From positions 9,406 through 73,405 of the forward strand of contig CAZWFQ010000008.1 in NCBI GenBank assembly GCA_964633225.1: DNA of 64,000 nucleotides, read 5' to 3'. The position numbers were made by a program, and so were the translations under genes. Positions 1 to 9,275 of this stretch are shown one piece after another (the first letter of the stretch is position 1; each line of letters opens with the position of its first letter). The notes under the pieces were generated by a model. The model was not told the origin of the DNA. It searched no databases and saw only the letters and a program-made list of their open reading frames with translations. Origin of the DNA: JAKQIM01 sp964633225 (GTDB lineage Bacteria > Chloroflexota > Anaerolineae > Anaerolineales > UBA4823).

Positions 1-498
1 AAAGAAGTTGGTATGGTCTTCCAGCAGTTCAACCTTTTTCCGAACATGACGGTTAAGGAAAATCTTACGCTGGCGCAGCGCGTAATTCGCAAGCGTACAG
101 CGGAAGAAGCAAGCGAGATTGCCGATCAGCTTTTGATCAAAGTGGGTATCCCTGAGAAGTCAGATGCCTACCCGATGCAGCTCTCGGGCGGGCAGCAGCA
201 GCGCGTGGCGATTGCCCGGGCCCTGGCAATGAGCCCTAAGATCATGTTATTTGATGAGCCGACCAGTGCGCTGGATCCAGAAATGATCAAAGAGGTTTTG
301 GATGTAATGTTAGCACTGGCACAAGAGGGAATGACCATGGTGGTGGTTTCGCACGAGATGGGCTTTGCGCGCAATGCTGCCAACCGTGCCATTTTGATGG
401 ATGCGGGTCAAATTGTGGAAGAAGCAACGCCAGATATTTTGTTCACGGCGCCAACCCATCCACGGACAAAAGAGTTTTTGAGCAAAGTTCTGCACTAA
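1..498 (+). CDS. Amino-acid ABC transporter ATP-binding protein (GlnQ/HisP type), 5'-truncated
   Basis: ATPase subunit of a polar-amino-acid importer; it would sit on the inner face of the membrane and drive uptake by a permease and binding protein lying left of the window. The open frame runs from base 1, so the N-terminus and Walker A are missing. Visible motifs are the Q-loop (FQQFNLFPNM), the signature LSGGQQQRVAIARAL, Walker B (MLFDEPTSALDPE) and the switch histidine (VSHEM). FNLFPNMTV after the Q-loop is typical of the GlnQ/ArtP/HisP branch. It is the only rightward gene before the long leftward block and ends at a hairpin shared with htpG. The substrate cannot be told. Confidence 0.93.
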   Translation, partial: KEVGMVFQQFNLFPNMTVKENLTLAQRVIRKRTAEEASEIADQLLIKVGIPEKSDAYPMQLSGGQQQRVAIARALAMSPKIMLFDEPTSALDPEMIKEVLDVMLALAQEGMTMVVVSHEMGFARNAANRAILMDAGQIVEEATPDILFTAPTHPRTKEFLSKVLH

Positions 499-512
499 AA
501 GGATTAACCAAG

Positions 513-562
513 CGATCGGCGCTGGCGAGGTGTGGGTTCGCGGGCGCCGATCGTTTGATTTT
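513..562. terminator. Hairpin terminator between convergent genes
   Basis: CGATCGGCGC at 513-522 pairs perfectly with GCGCCGATCG at 544-553 around a 21-base loop, followed by TTTGATTTT. It lies between the ends of the ABC ATPase (+) and htpG (-), so it could serve the rightward gene and perhaps both. Confidence 0.65.
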
Positions 563-568
563 AAGGGG

Positions 569-2446
569 TTATTTCAAGGCGGTTTCGAGCAGTTTTTGGA
601 TGCGCGCGATCATGCTGGCAGGATCGGGATGCAGGCCCTCGATCAGCAGGGCATTTTCGTAGAGCTGGTCAATTGCCATTCCGCTCAACTCACCTCCGGG
701 GGGAAGTGAATTGAGCTGAACCAGGATGGGGTGACCGGGATTGAGCTCGAGCACTTTCTTAGGGGGCTCAAAGTCCTCTTTAATGAAGCGATAGACCCGC
801 TGCAGCTCCTGATTGGGAGCACCCTCAGGATCTACCAGCCTGGCGGGCGACCCAGACAGCCGGTCGGTCATGCGGACATCGGTCACCTTGTCGCCAAGGT
901 GATTTTTGAAGCGCTCGATCAACGTTACCCATTGTTCGGCGGGGATGGCGGGGGTCTCTTGGTGGGCAGGATTGGTTTCTTTTGTGGGCAGCTTGAGGTC
1001 AGCCGATGCGACATTGGTGAGAGGATGTTCTTGATACTCTGTCAGGCGGACCAGCATAAAAGAATCGATGGGCTCGGTGAGCAAGAGCACTTCGTACTCA
1101 TGCTGGCGCATCATATCCAGGTGGGGGCTTTGCACCAGCGACCGGGCATCATCGCCCAGGATATAGTAGATTTCTTTTTGGTCCGGCTTCATGCGCCCAA
1201 TGTAATCGTCTAAGGATGACCAGTTGTCGGGATGGGTAATGGTGCGGAAACGCAGCAAGGGGTAGAGCTCTTTTGCTTCGGTTTGTTCCGTGGCAATCCC
1301 TTCTTTGATGTAACGGCCAAATTCATGCCAGAATTTTCCGTAATTTTCCGGCTCGTCTTCGGCCAGCTTTTTGAGCGTGTCGATGATCTTAGAGGCGACC
1401 AGCTTTTTCAACTGGGCCATAACGCGCGATGCCTGGACCGTCTCGCGCGAGACGTTCAGCGGCAAATCTTCAGAGTCAACCACTCCTTGTACAAAGCGGA
1501 AATTCTCAGGTAGGAGCTCTTTACAATATTCCTGGATCAAGATTTTGCGCGCATATAGTTTCAGGCCATCCTCTTTGCGCAAGGCAAACATGCCGCGCTC
1601 GGCTTTGGCAGGGATGTAGAGGATGGCGTACATCTGCACCGGGGCGTCAACGGCCATGTGGGCATGGGTCAGGGGCGGGCTGAAATCTAGGGTGAGCTGG
1701 CGGTAGAATTCTTCGTAATCTTTCTTTTCAACTTTGCGGAGCGGCTGGCGCCAGATGGCAGTCTGGCGATTCACTTGCTCGTGTTTTTCGCCCAGGTAAA
1801 TGGGGAAGGAAATAAAGTCTGAGTGTTTGCGGATGATGTCGCGCAGGCGATATTCTTGGGCAAATTCTTTGGCATCTTCTTTGAGCTTGATCACCACCTG
1901 GGTGCCGCGCGTGGTCATTTCGGCTGGCTCGATGGTGAAGGTATCAGTGCCGGTGCAGAACCAGGCCGCGGCTTGTGCATCTGGCTGGTAAGACCGCGAG
2001 ATCACGCGAATCCACTCTGCGACCATGAAGGCGGAATAGAAGCCGACCCCAAATTGCCCAATGACATCGGCAAGGTTTTTGGTGCCCTTTTGGGCAGCGG
2101 TCACAAATGCTTTGGCGCCAGAATGGGCGATGGTACCCAGATTCGCTGCCATCTCCTCAGCGGTCATGCCAATGCCGGTGTCGGAGATGGTGAGGGTGTT
2201 TTGTTCAGGATCGGCAGTGATGGTGATGGCCAACTCGGCATCGGGATCTAAGACGCTGCGGTTGGTGAGCGTCTCAAAGTCAATGCGCGTCAGCGCATCA
2301 GAAGCATTGGAGATCAGCTCTCGCAGGAAGATCTCGCGCTCTGTGTAGAGCGAGTGGATCAAGATATCGAGCAGTTGGCGGGTTTCGGCCTTAAAGGGGA
2401 TGGGATTGGGGGCTTCAGGAGTTGAAGCCTGTTCATTGTTTACCAT
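569..2446 (-). CDS. htpG: Molecular chaperone HtpG (bacterial Hsp90)
   Basis: ATP-dependent cytosolic Hsp90 chaperone of about 625 residues, the usual bacterial length. The GHKL ATPase domain shows ISNASDAL near residue 45, DTGIGM near 90, GQFGVGFYSAF near 135 and GTQVVIKL near 190; middle and C-terminal dimerisation domains follow. The start is set at ATG 2446 because GGAG sits 7 bases upstream; a GTG at 2452 is only one base from that site. It lies downstream of ettA with a short gap, probably as the last gene of the leftward block. The N-terminal stretch before the GHKL domain is slightly extended (Asn/Glu/Pro-rich). Confidence 0.96.
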   Translation of the reverse strand: MVNNEQASTPEAPNPIPFKAETRQLLDILIHSLYTEREIFLRELISNASDALTRIDFETLTNRSVLDPDAELAITITADPEQNTLTISDTGIGMTAEEMAANLGTIAHSGAKAFVTAAQKGTKNLADVIGQFGVGFYSAFMVAEWIRVISRSYQPDAQAAAWFCTGTDTFTIEPAEMTTRGTQVVIKLKEDAKEFAQEYRLRDIIRKHSDFISFPIYLGEKHEQVNRQTAIWRQPLRKVEKKDYEEFYRQLTLDFSPPLTHAHMAVDAPVQMYAILYIPAKAERGMFALRKEDGLKLYARKILIQEYCKELLPENFRFVQGVVDSEDLPLNVSRETVQASRVMAQLKKLVASKIIDTLKKLAEDEPENYGKFWHEFGRYIKEGIATEQTEAKELYPLLRFRTITHPDNWSSLDDYIGRMKPDQKEIYYILGDDARSLVQSPHLDMMRQHEYEVLLLTEPIDSFMLVRLTEYQEHPLTNVASADLKLPTKETNPAHQETPAIPAEQWVTLIERFKNHLGDKVTDVRMTDRLSGSPARLVDPEGAPNQELQRVYRFIKEDFEPPKKVLELNPGHPILVQLNSLPPGGELSGMAIDQLYENALLIEGLHPDPASMIARIQKLLETALK

Positions 2447-2472
2447 GTTCACACTCCATTTATATGATTGAA

Positions 2473-4146
2473 TTAACGGGTAAGTTTTTTGTATTGGATG
2501 CGGTGGGGAGTATCGGCAGCAATGCCCAGCCTTTGATGGCGGTCAGCCTCGTAATCAGAATAGTTTCCTTCTCGGAAGACGATCTGGCTGTCACCTTCAA
2601 AAGCCAAGATGTGGGTGGCTACACGGTCCAAGAACCAGCGATCATGGCTGACAACAATGGCACAACCGGCAAAGTTTTCTACCGTCTCTTCGAGTGCCCG
2701 CAGGGTGTTAACATCCAGGTCGTTGGTCGGCTCATCCAGCAGCAGTACGTTGGCGCCTTGCTTAAGGATTTTTGCCAGGTGAACCCGATTGCGTTCGCCG
2801 CCTGACAGGGCGCCCACTTTTTTCTGCTGGTCGGCGCCCAAAAAGTTGAAGCTGGCGACATAGGCGCGCGAATTGATCTTGCGGTTCCCCAGGGTCAGCG
2901 TTTCTTCGCCGCTTGAGATCTCTTCCCAAACAGTTTTTTCACCGTCTAGCGTGGCCCGAGACTGATCAACATAGGCCATTTGTACTGTCTGACCAATCTT
3001 GATCTGCCCGGCGTCCGGCTGCTCCTGGCTAGTGATCAGGCGCAGCAAGGTTGTCTTACCGGCGCCATTGGGGCCGATGACACCGATGATGCTGCCAGGC
3101 GGAAGGCTGAGGTTGAGGTCATCGATCAACAAGCGCTCGCCGTAGGCTTTTGAGACGTGTTGGAAATCAATGACGATATCGCCCAGGCGCGGGCCAGGGG
3201 GGATGTAAATCTCCAGATCCTCACGGCGTTCTTCAAACTCTTGCCCAAGCAGCTTTTCGTAGGCACTGACACGTGCCTTGCCTTTGGCCTGACGCGCCTT
3301 GGGCGACATATGGATCCACTCCAACTCGCGCTCGAGCGTTTTCTGGCGGCGGCTTTCGCTTTTTTCTTCGCGGGCCAGACGTTCTTTTTTCTGTTCAAGC
3401 CAGGAGGAATAATTGCCGCGCCAGGGGATGCCGTGGCCATGATCGAGCTCTAAAATCCATTCAGCCACGTTATCGAGGAAATAGCGATCGTGGGTCACGG
3501 CGATGACGGTGCCTTTGTACTGCTGCAAGTGACGCTCCAGCCAGGCCACGGACTCGGCATCCAAATGGTTGGTGGGCTCATCCAGCAGAAGGATGTCGGG
3601 CTCAGTCAACAGCAGGCGGCACAGGGCCACCCTGCGCCTCTCGCCGCCCGAAATAATGGAGGTGGGGGTTTCGCCCGGCGGGCAGCGCAGCGCGTCCATG
3701 GCCATTTGCAGACGATTATCCAGGGTCCAGGCTTCCAGCTTATCGAGGGTTTCCTGGAGGCGGGTTTGTTCGGCGATCAGGGCATCAAAATCAGCATCTG
3801 GCTCGGCGAAGCGGTTGTTAACATCGTCGTACTGCTTGATCATTTCGATGATGGGCTGGACGGCTTCTTCAACAACCTGCTTGACGGTTTTGGCAGGGTC
3901 AAGCTCGGGTTCTTGTTCCAAAAGGCCAACTGTGTAGCCTTTGGAAAAGGAGAGCTCCCCTACGTAATCGGGGTCTTTGCCAGCAATGATCTTGAGCAAG
4001 GTGCTTTTGCCTGAGCCGTTGAGGCCCAAAACGCCGATCTTGGCACCGTAATAAAAGCCCAATGAGATATCGCGCAAAACCTGTTTGTTGGGCGGGTAAA
4101 TACGCCCCAGCCGGATGGTGGAGAAAATGACTTGTTGGTCGCTCAT
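2473..4146 (-). CDS. ettA: Energy-dependent translational throttle protein EttA (ABC-F ATPase)
   Basis: Soluble ABC-F protein that binds the ribosomal E site and couples translation to the ATP/ADP ratio. At 557 residues it matches the family closely. It has two ABC modules: Walker A GLNGSGKST near residue 42, signature ISGGERRRVALCR and LLLDEPTNHLD; then Walker A GPNGAGKTT near 352, signature LSGGERNRVHLAK and LLLDEPTNDLD. A charged linker rich in Lys, Arg and Glu separates them, as in EttA. There are no membrane segments. The methyltransferase gene upstream ends 3 bases before the ATG, so the two are probably co-transcribed. Confidence 0.95.
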   Translation of the reverse strand: MSDQQVIFSTIRLGRIYPPNKQVLRDISLGFYYGAKIGVLGLNGSGKSTLLKIIAGKDPDYVGELSFSKGYTVGLLEQEPELDPAKTVKQVVEEAVQPIIEMIKQYDDVNNRFAEPDADFDALIAEQTRLQETLDKLEAWTLDNRLQMAMDALRCPPGETPTSIISGGERRRVALCRLLLTEPDILLLDEPTNHLDAESVAWLERHLQQYKGTVIAVTHDRYFLDNVAEWILELDHGHGIPWRGNYSSWLEQKKERLAREEKSESRRQKTLERELEWIHMSPKARQAKGKARVSAYEKLLGQEFEERREDLEIYIPPGPRLGDIVIDFQHVSKAYGERLLIDDLNLSLPPGSIIGVIGPNGAGKTTLLRLITSQEQPDAGQIKIGQTVQMAYVDQSRATLDGEKTVWEEISSGEETLTLGNRKINSRAYVASFNFLGADQQKKVGALSGGERNRVHLAKILKQGANVLLLDEPTNDLDVNTLRALEETVENFAGCAIVVSHDRWFLDRVATHILAFEGDSQIVFREGNYSDYEADRHQRLGIAADTPHRIQYKKLTR

Positions 4147-4149
4147 GTT

Positions 4150-4983
4150 TTATCCTTTGGTGGCTACAAATAAGCCCACACTTTTTGATATGTGAATGGC
4201 GCCCGTCTTCCGGATCCTATCTTCGATCAGGCGGTGTGTGACATCGATTTTCTCTTGCTGGCCGGCCGTAGATAGGTTTTCCATCACCTCGGCGTTAGCA
4301 GCCATGGAAAGAATGTAGGCGATCAATGGCTGGGCCTCGGTCACCACCAGTTCGTCAGGATACGAATGGATGACAACGTTGGAAAAATATGGATCAAGCT
4401 GGGCAGTGCCGTTTTCGAGGGTGAACTCGCTAACGCCGAAAGCTTGCCGGGCGCGATCGTCTAAGCCTGGATCGATTTCGATCATCAACTCATGGATCTG
4501 GTGCAGGTTGGCCTGCCCATTGGTGGCGGCGTATAGATGCCCGCCGGGCTTGAGCACACGCTGGATCTCAGCCAGGGCTTTGGGCCGGTTGGGGATATGG
4601 TAGAGCATGTGGTTGGCAATGACGGCATCCAGGCTGCCATCTTCAAAGGGAATCTCCTGGGCATCGATGAGCTTGAAATCGAAAGAGTCTGAGCTTGCAA
4701 GGTTGCGCTGCGCTTCTTCGACCATGCCTGGCGAAAAATCGGAGAGAGTGATCTTCCATCCAGCGGGTATGCGCGCCAGATTATCAGTCCATAATCCGCC
4801 CGGGCCGCAGCCCAGTTCCAACAGGTGGGCGTGAGGAGGCAGTTCGAATTGGTCGAACACCCACAGGAACCAGTTATACGGATTGGTGTGAAAGCGAGCA
4901 TGAAGCTGGGCACGGGCGTTCAGGTTAGAAGAGTTTTTGTACTGCTCGGTTCGAAGGTAGGTTTGATTTGTACGTTTTGACAT
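4150..4983 (-). CDS. Class I SAM-dependent methyltransferase
   Basis: Soluble methyltransferase of 277 residues in the UbiE/Methyltransf_11 family. Motif I reads LLELGCGPGG near residue 55; an acidic residue closes the second strand (LSDFSPGM), followed by FKLIDAQEIPF and ANHMLYHIPN, the usual post-motif pattern. The substrate is not evident: this fold acts on quinones, lipids, small molecules and RNA, and the surrounding genes do not help. It lies between an exported L,D-transpeptidase (1-base gap) and ettA, and is likely in one transcript with them. Confidence 0.8.
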   Translation of the reverse strand: MSKRTNQTYLRTEQYKNSSNLNARAQLHARFHTNPYNWFLWVFDQFELPPHAHLLELGCGPGGLWTDNLARIPAGWKITLSDFSPGMVEEAQRNLASSDSFDFKLIDAQEIPFEDGSLDAVIANHMLYHIPNRPKALAEIQRVLKPGGHLYAATNGQANLHQIHELMIEIDPGLDDRARQAFGVSEFTLENGTAQLDPYFSNVVIHSYPDELVVTEAQPLIAYILSMAANAEVMENLSTAGQQEKIDVTHRLIEDRIRKTGAIHISKSVGLFVATKG

Positions 4984-4984
4984 A

Positions 4985-6034
4985 TCAGGTCACTAACACC
5001 AGGGTGCCGGAGCCGCGCCGTTCCCAATCAGCGTGGCTTTCGACAGGAGTTTTGAATACGGGGGTTGTCCAGCGGAAGAGCCACTTGGCATGATCGCAGT
5101 GCATGTTGACGCAGCCACGGCTCATTGGCGAGCCAAAGTTATCGTGCCAGTAGGCGCCGTGGAAGGCATGGCCTTCGCTGGTAAAGAAGCAGGTCCAGGG
5201 GACGCCGGGCAAATCGTAGCCTTCTGAGGCCAGGTTGCCGGTTCCCATGTGCTTGGAGGGCATTTTGGATTGGACACGGAACCCGCCGACCGGTGTATTC
5301 CAGGGCAAGCCGTTGGGATCAGGTTTGTAATCTGAACCGGTGGAGACAGGCGTGAACAATACAACCTGGTCACCTTCGTAGGCGGTCAGGGTTTGGTTTC
5401 GGATGGAAACTTCAATCCGTTTTTCTTCCGGCGGCACATCCGGTGAAATGGGGCTGATCTCTTCATCGGGGATCAGGCGGATATGAGAGGCTGGTACGTG
5501 GTATTGATCTTCGCGCAGCTCGTCGTGCAGCCGGTACCATGGGGTACCATCGGGACCTTCATCCACGCCCACTGCCCAGTGGGTGGAGCGGTAGTACAGG
5601 CGACTTCTGCGGTGCCAGCCATCATAGATGACGTACTGGTAGATCTGGGAATAGGGGACGGTTACCTCGCAAAGTTGGCCGCTTTTGGGTAACTCGTCAA
5701 CCGGTTCGTTGAAGGAGTAGCTCACGCGTTGAACGTAAGCGCTGTGGATGTAGCCGTTCCAGACGCGATACCAACGAGGATTAAAAGGCGGGCCGCTGCT
5801 GGGTATCAGTTCATAATACAAGTTGACCAGGTTGTCTTTGAACAAGTATCCAACAGTTTCTCCCTTGGGCCAGGCTGGCTGGCGAAACACGCTGATCGAA
5901 TCGCGGCCGATGCGCCCGATCAACCCGCTGGGATACTCAGCACCCGGAGATTGGGGAAAAGGGTTGAAGGCCAGGCTGCCCAGGGCCAGCGCGCCCAACT
6001 TTAGAAAATCGCGGCGAGAAGGAGAATGGCTCAT
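4985..6034 (-). CDS. Tat-exported L,D-transpeptidase (YkuD domain)
   Basis: Cell-envelope enzyme of 349 residues. The N-terminus carries a twin-arginine signal (SRRDFLKLGALALGSLAF), so it is probably exported folded and may be lipid- or membrane-anchored by that segment. The C-terminal YkuD domain has the catalytic pattern of a conserved His (HGAYWHDNFG) followed by SRGCVN with the nucleophilic Cys. The middle region is Tyr/Trp-rich and may bind cell-wall polymer. YkuD enzymes form 3-3 peptidoglycan cross-links or attach proteins to peptidoglycan. It lies in tandem with recJ upstream and the methyltransferase downstream. Confidence 0.88.
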   Translation of the reverse strand: MSHSPSRRDFLKLGALALGSLAFNPFPQSPGAEYPSGLIGRIGRDSISVFRQPAWPKGETVGYLFKDNLVNLYYELIPSSGPPFNPRWYRVWNGYIHSAYVQRVSYSFNEPVDELPKSGQLCEVTVPYSQIYQYVIYDGWHRRSRLYYRSTHWAVGVDEGPDGTPWYRLHDELREDQYHVPASHIRLIPDEEISPISPDVPPEEKRIEVSIRNQTLTAYEGDQVVLFTPVSTGSDYKPDPNGLPWNTPVGGFRVQSKMPSKHMGTGNLASEGYDLPGVPWTCFFTSEGHAFHGAYWHDNFGSPMSRGCVNMHCDHAKWLFRWTTPVFKTPVESHADWERRGSGTLVLVT

Positions 6035-6064
6035 AATAAGCGGATTTTACCGAGAACCGGGTGA

Positions 6065-8398
6065 TTAAGCAATGCCCTTAGCATCTGTATGGGAAAAATA
6101 CGCCCGATAGGCCGCACTCTCATCCAGTAAGGCTTTTAGACGGAGTGTGATATGGTCGGGGTCTAGAGATGGGTCGGCTGGGCCATTGGGGGCCTGGGCG
6201 CCTTCGACAACCCAAACCTGTTCGCCTTCTTGACGGGTAATTGTAAAATGGCCTTGTGCTTGCATCCAATCCAGGCCAGCCTGGACGGTTGGAAGGCGTT
6301 GGGCTGTGGCGGCTGCCAGGACGGGCAGAAGGATGCTGCCCTGGTTGACTCGCAAGGCATATTTTAGCAGGCCAGCCAGGCGTTTTAAATACGGTTCGGG
6401 CCGGTCCATGCCTGGGTCCACGGCAAACAGGTAAATGGTCTCGGGCTTGACCAGGTCGAGCACTTTTTTTAACTCGGCCGGGCCAGGTGGAATGGTCCAG
6501 ATAGCCAGCGCGCTTGCGGCGGATAGGTGGTTGCGATCTCGAGTGTCTATTTTGTCTATGGCGCTGGCTTCGCACCAGACCTGAAGTTTCTGTTCGGCGG
6601 CCAAACGCTGGAGCACTGGCAGTGGGTGTATTTCGGTGCGGTGATCGACCACGGTGGCGATCTGCGGACGACTTTGAATGACAGGGGCGACCCCTTCAAC
6701 AGGACGAAAATCAATCCATTCGACCTGTATATCGCGTTGGCCGCGGTAGGTGGTGGCGCGCACATGGTAGGCCATGTCAAAGGGGCCTTCGGGCAGCGGC
6801 AAGCCTGCACCGTGCCACCAGACCACGCGTTGGGTGGCGCCACTTTCATCTTGAACGGTCAAAGACAAGTGGTTGCCGCTGCGTCCGATCGAGGTATGGC
6901 TATTTAAGACCAGGTTGCGCGAGGCCAGGGTCAAAGACGGGTTGCCAGGACCAAAGGGCGCCAGGCGTTCCAAATCGGCAATCAACTCAAGGTTGATCTC
7001 AGATAAGGGCAGGTAACCATCAAGTGGCAGCAAACTCTCGGGTTGGGCAGCCCCGCCCAGATTACGAATGGTGCGCGATAGGGCACGGCGGAACTCTGGC
7101 ACGCGTTCGGCCTCGATTGAGAGCCCGGCAGCCATTGGGTGACCGCCAAAGCTGTTCAGCAGGTGTTGGTTGGCGGCAATGGCATCTGTGATATTGATCC
7201 CATCTACAGAACGGGCTGAGCCGCGGGCGGGGAGCCCCGGAGGGGCCGAGAGTAAAATGACTGGGCGGTCGTATTGCTCGACCAGGCGGCTGGCAACAAT
7301 GCCAATCACTCCAGCTGGCCAGTCTGTATGTGCCAAAACCAGGGCTGCGTCATCGAGCAAGCTGCGGTCGGCATCGATTTGTGCCTGCGCGGCCTGAAAA
7401 ACCTGGTCTGTGAGCAGCTTACGTTCGGCATTCATGCCCTCTAACTCTAAAGCCATGATGCGCGCCCGCCCGATGTCTTGGGTGGTCAACAGTTCAACCA
7501 CCTGGTTGGCATCTGATAAACGGCCAAGTGCATTCAGGCGCGGCCCTAAGACGAAACCGATATGCTCTTCGGATAAATTTTGTGGGGCGATTTCGGCTTG
7601 TTCGAGGATGGCTTGTAAACCCATGCGTTGTGTCTGGCGCAGGGCGTGCATGCCGCGCTGCAGCAGGTAGCGTGTTTCGCCTCGCAGCTCGGCCAGGTCG
7701 GCAACGATCCCCAATGCCACCAGGTCGAGCAAGTTCAGGCTGGCATCTGGCTGCCCGGAACGGCGATAGAGCTCCTCAGCCAGCTTGTAAGCTACCCCCA
7801 CGCCTGGCAGGGTGCTGAAGGGATGATCTGGGGGAAGACGCTTGGGATTGACGATGGCCAGGGCCTGGGGGAGTTCTGGCGGCAGGTCGTGGTGATCGGT
7901 GACTATGGCTGGAATGCCCTGCTCCTTCGCATAGGCAAGAGCCTCGTGGGCGCTAATGCCGGTATCGCAGGTAAGGAGCAACTGAACGCCTTGGTGAAAT
8001 AGCTCTTCTAGGGCTGGGATGCTGAGGCCGTGTGATTCGTGGGAGCGCATGGGGATATGAAAGGTGACGCTCGCCCCCAGGTCTTTCAGGACGGAAACCA
8101 GCAAAGTGGTGGCAGTCTGCCCGTCCACATCGAAGTCGCCCCAAACACAGATGGATTTCTCGGCCCGGATGGCATCTTCTAGTGTAGAAGCTGCTAATAG
8201 AAGATCAGGCATTTCGGCAGGAGATGCAGATGTGTAAAAATTGGGATCCAGAAAGGCTTTGGCGGCCTGGGGGGTGGTCAGGCCGCGGGCATAAAGGGTC
8301 TGGGCAATCAGGGGATGACCGCCTACGGCTTGCTGTAATTCAACAGGGATATCAACTGGCTCTGGCTCAACCCAGCGTTTGCTAGAATTCGATCTCAC
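6065..8398 (-). CDS. recJ: Single-stranded-DNA-specific exonuclease RecJ
   Basis: DHH-family 5'-3' ssDNA exonuclease of about 777 residues, used in recombination and mismatch or base-excision repair. Seen: DFDVDGQTATT near residue 90 (motif I), TCDTGIS, VTDHHDLP (the DHH signature), GPRLNALGR, and a DHHA1-type stretch around GGHPMAAG. The C-terminal 200 residues are an extra domain, as in longer RecJ proteins. Start codons are adjacent: TTG 8401 or GTG 8398; GGAG spacing (7 bases) favours GTG. The start overlaps the end of the nuclease gene by about 17 bases, tying RecJ to the AddAB-like genes in one operon. Confidence 0.93.
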   Translation of the reverse strand: MRSNSSKRWVEPEPVDIPVELQQAVGGHPLIAQTLYARGLTTPQAAKAFLDPNFYTSASPAEMPDLLLAASTLEDAIRAEKSICVWGDFDVDGQTATTLLVSVLKDLGASVTFHIPMRSHESHGLSIPALEELFHQGVQLLLTCDTGISAHEALAYAKEQGIPAIVTDHHDLPPELPQALAIVNPKRLPPDHPFSTLPGVGVAYKLAEELYRRSGQPDASLNLLDLVALGIVADLAELRGETRYLLQRGMHALRQTQRMGLQAILEQAEIAPQNLSEEHIGFVLGPRLNALGRLSDANQVVELLTTQDIGRARIMALELEGMNAERKLLTDQVFQAAQAQIDADRSLLDDAALVLAHTDWPAGVIGIVASRLVEQYDRPVILLSAPPGLPARGSARSVDGINITDAIAANQHLLNSFGGHPMAAGLSIEAERVPEFRRALSRTIRNLGGAAQPESLLPLDGYLPLSEINLELIADLERLAPFGPGNPSLTLASRNLVLNSHTSIGRSGNHLSLTVQDESGATQRVVWWHGAGLPLPEGPFDMAYHVRATTYRGQRDIQVEWIDFRPVEGVAPVIQSRPQIATVVDHRTEIHPLPVLQRLAAEQKLQVWCEASAIDKIDTRDRNHLSAASALAIWTIPPGPAELKKVLDLVKPETIYLFAVDPGMDRPEPYLKRLAGLLKYALRVNQGSILLPVLAAATAQRLPTVQAGLDWMQAQGHFTITRQEGEQVWVVEGAQAPNGPADPSLDPDHITLRLKALLDESAAYRAYFSHTDAKGIA

Positions 8399-9275
8399 CA
8401 ATTTGCTCCAAATCCAACGTAATATGGGTAGGGGTGTCTTCTGCTTCTCCAGATTCCATCAGATCGACAGAACCGGCCTGTACTCCACGGTCGCAAAGGG
8501 AACGGTACGCGCAGAAGCGGCAGCGTTTCTCATCTTGCGTGAGCGGGAACAAGCTATCAGACAGGGATGTTGTGGCAGCACTTTTATGCAAGATCTGCGC
8601 CAGCAGATCGTTTAAGTAATTTTGGTCTGCGGCATACTTCTGGTCATCGTAAGGAAAGCTTTCGGGCTGTTCGGGGAAATTTGCAAACCAATAGATCATT
8701 TCGATCTGAGACGGGCGGATGGGCTGACCGGCGTTCAGATGTGTGCCTGCCTGTACCAGTAGATATGGGTAGAGGCGCGTTTGCACGCGCTGACCCAACC
8801 AGGTGCGCTTGGGACGATGGCGGGATGTTTTCCAATCGAAGATCAGGATTTTGCCGCTTGGGGTACGCAGGATGAGATCGTATTTTGCCAGTAAGCGGGA
8901 GTTGCTGTTGGCTGCCGCCAGGCCAATCTCGGGGTGAAGCGGGGCGATATGTGTTTCTTTACCGGGATTCAGCACCTGGCCCAGTTCAGATGTCAGAAAG
9001 GCATGGTAATTGTCCCACCAGCCAAGCAGGATTTCATCATGCAGCATGCTGGTAAGGCGCTCTGATGGCACACCAAGCAGGTGTTGGTGGATCATCTGGT
9101 GGAACAGGGCTCCCAGCCGCATGTGGCGCTCGTTTTCCATCACCGGCTCGGATTCTACTGCCGGCCAGGCCAGATGGAGCAGATACCGTAATTGAAAACG
9201 CCGTTGGCAATCTACGAAATCTTGCAGGCTGCTCTGGCTGAACTGTAGCCCTGGGTTCGCGGCAGGCGCTGTCAT
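8382..9275 (-). CDS. RecB/AddB-like PD-(D/E)XK nuclease with iron-sulfur cluster
   Basis: Stand-alone nuclease of 297 residues. The core motif reads IFDWKTS near residue 150, followed by the helix motif QTRLYPYLL (Q-x-x-x-Y). One Cys near the N-terminus (C23, DFVDCQRRF) and three near the C-terminus (CRFCAYRSLC) match the [4Fe-4S] staple of AddB, Cas4 and related nucleases. Its ATG overlaps the helicase stop by 4 bases, implying translational coupling. With the helicase and the P-loop protein upstream it probably forms an AddAB-like end-resection machine in which the nuclease domain is a separate chain. No Cas genes are nearby, so Cas4 is unlikely. Confidence 0.85.
   Translation of the reverse strand: MTAPAANPGLQFSQSSLQDFVDCQRRFQLRYLLHLAWPAVESEPVMENERHMRLGALFHQMIHQHLLGVPSERLTSMLHDEILLGWWDNYHAFLTSELGQVLNPGKETHIAPLHPEIGLAAANSNSRLLAKYDLILRTPSGKILIFDWKTSRHRPKRTWLGQRVQTRLYPYLLVQAGTHLNAGQPIRPSQIEMIYWFANFPEQPESFPYDDQKYAADQNYLNDLLAQILHKSAATTSLSDSLFPLTQDEKRCRFCAYRSLCDRGVQAGSVDLMESGEAEDTPTHITLDLEQIGEIEF

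Noticed and set aside
731..2348. Several long plus-strand open frames opposite htpG
   Set aside because: They are antisense shadows of a clear HtpG gene, with no ribosome-binding sites and no recognisable domain.
6120..6575. Leftward open frames inside recJ in another register
   Set aside because: They are shadows of recJ, compositionally biased and without domains.
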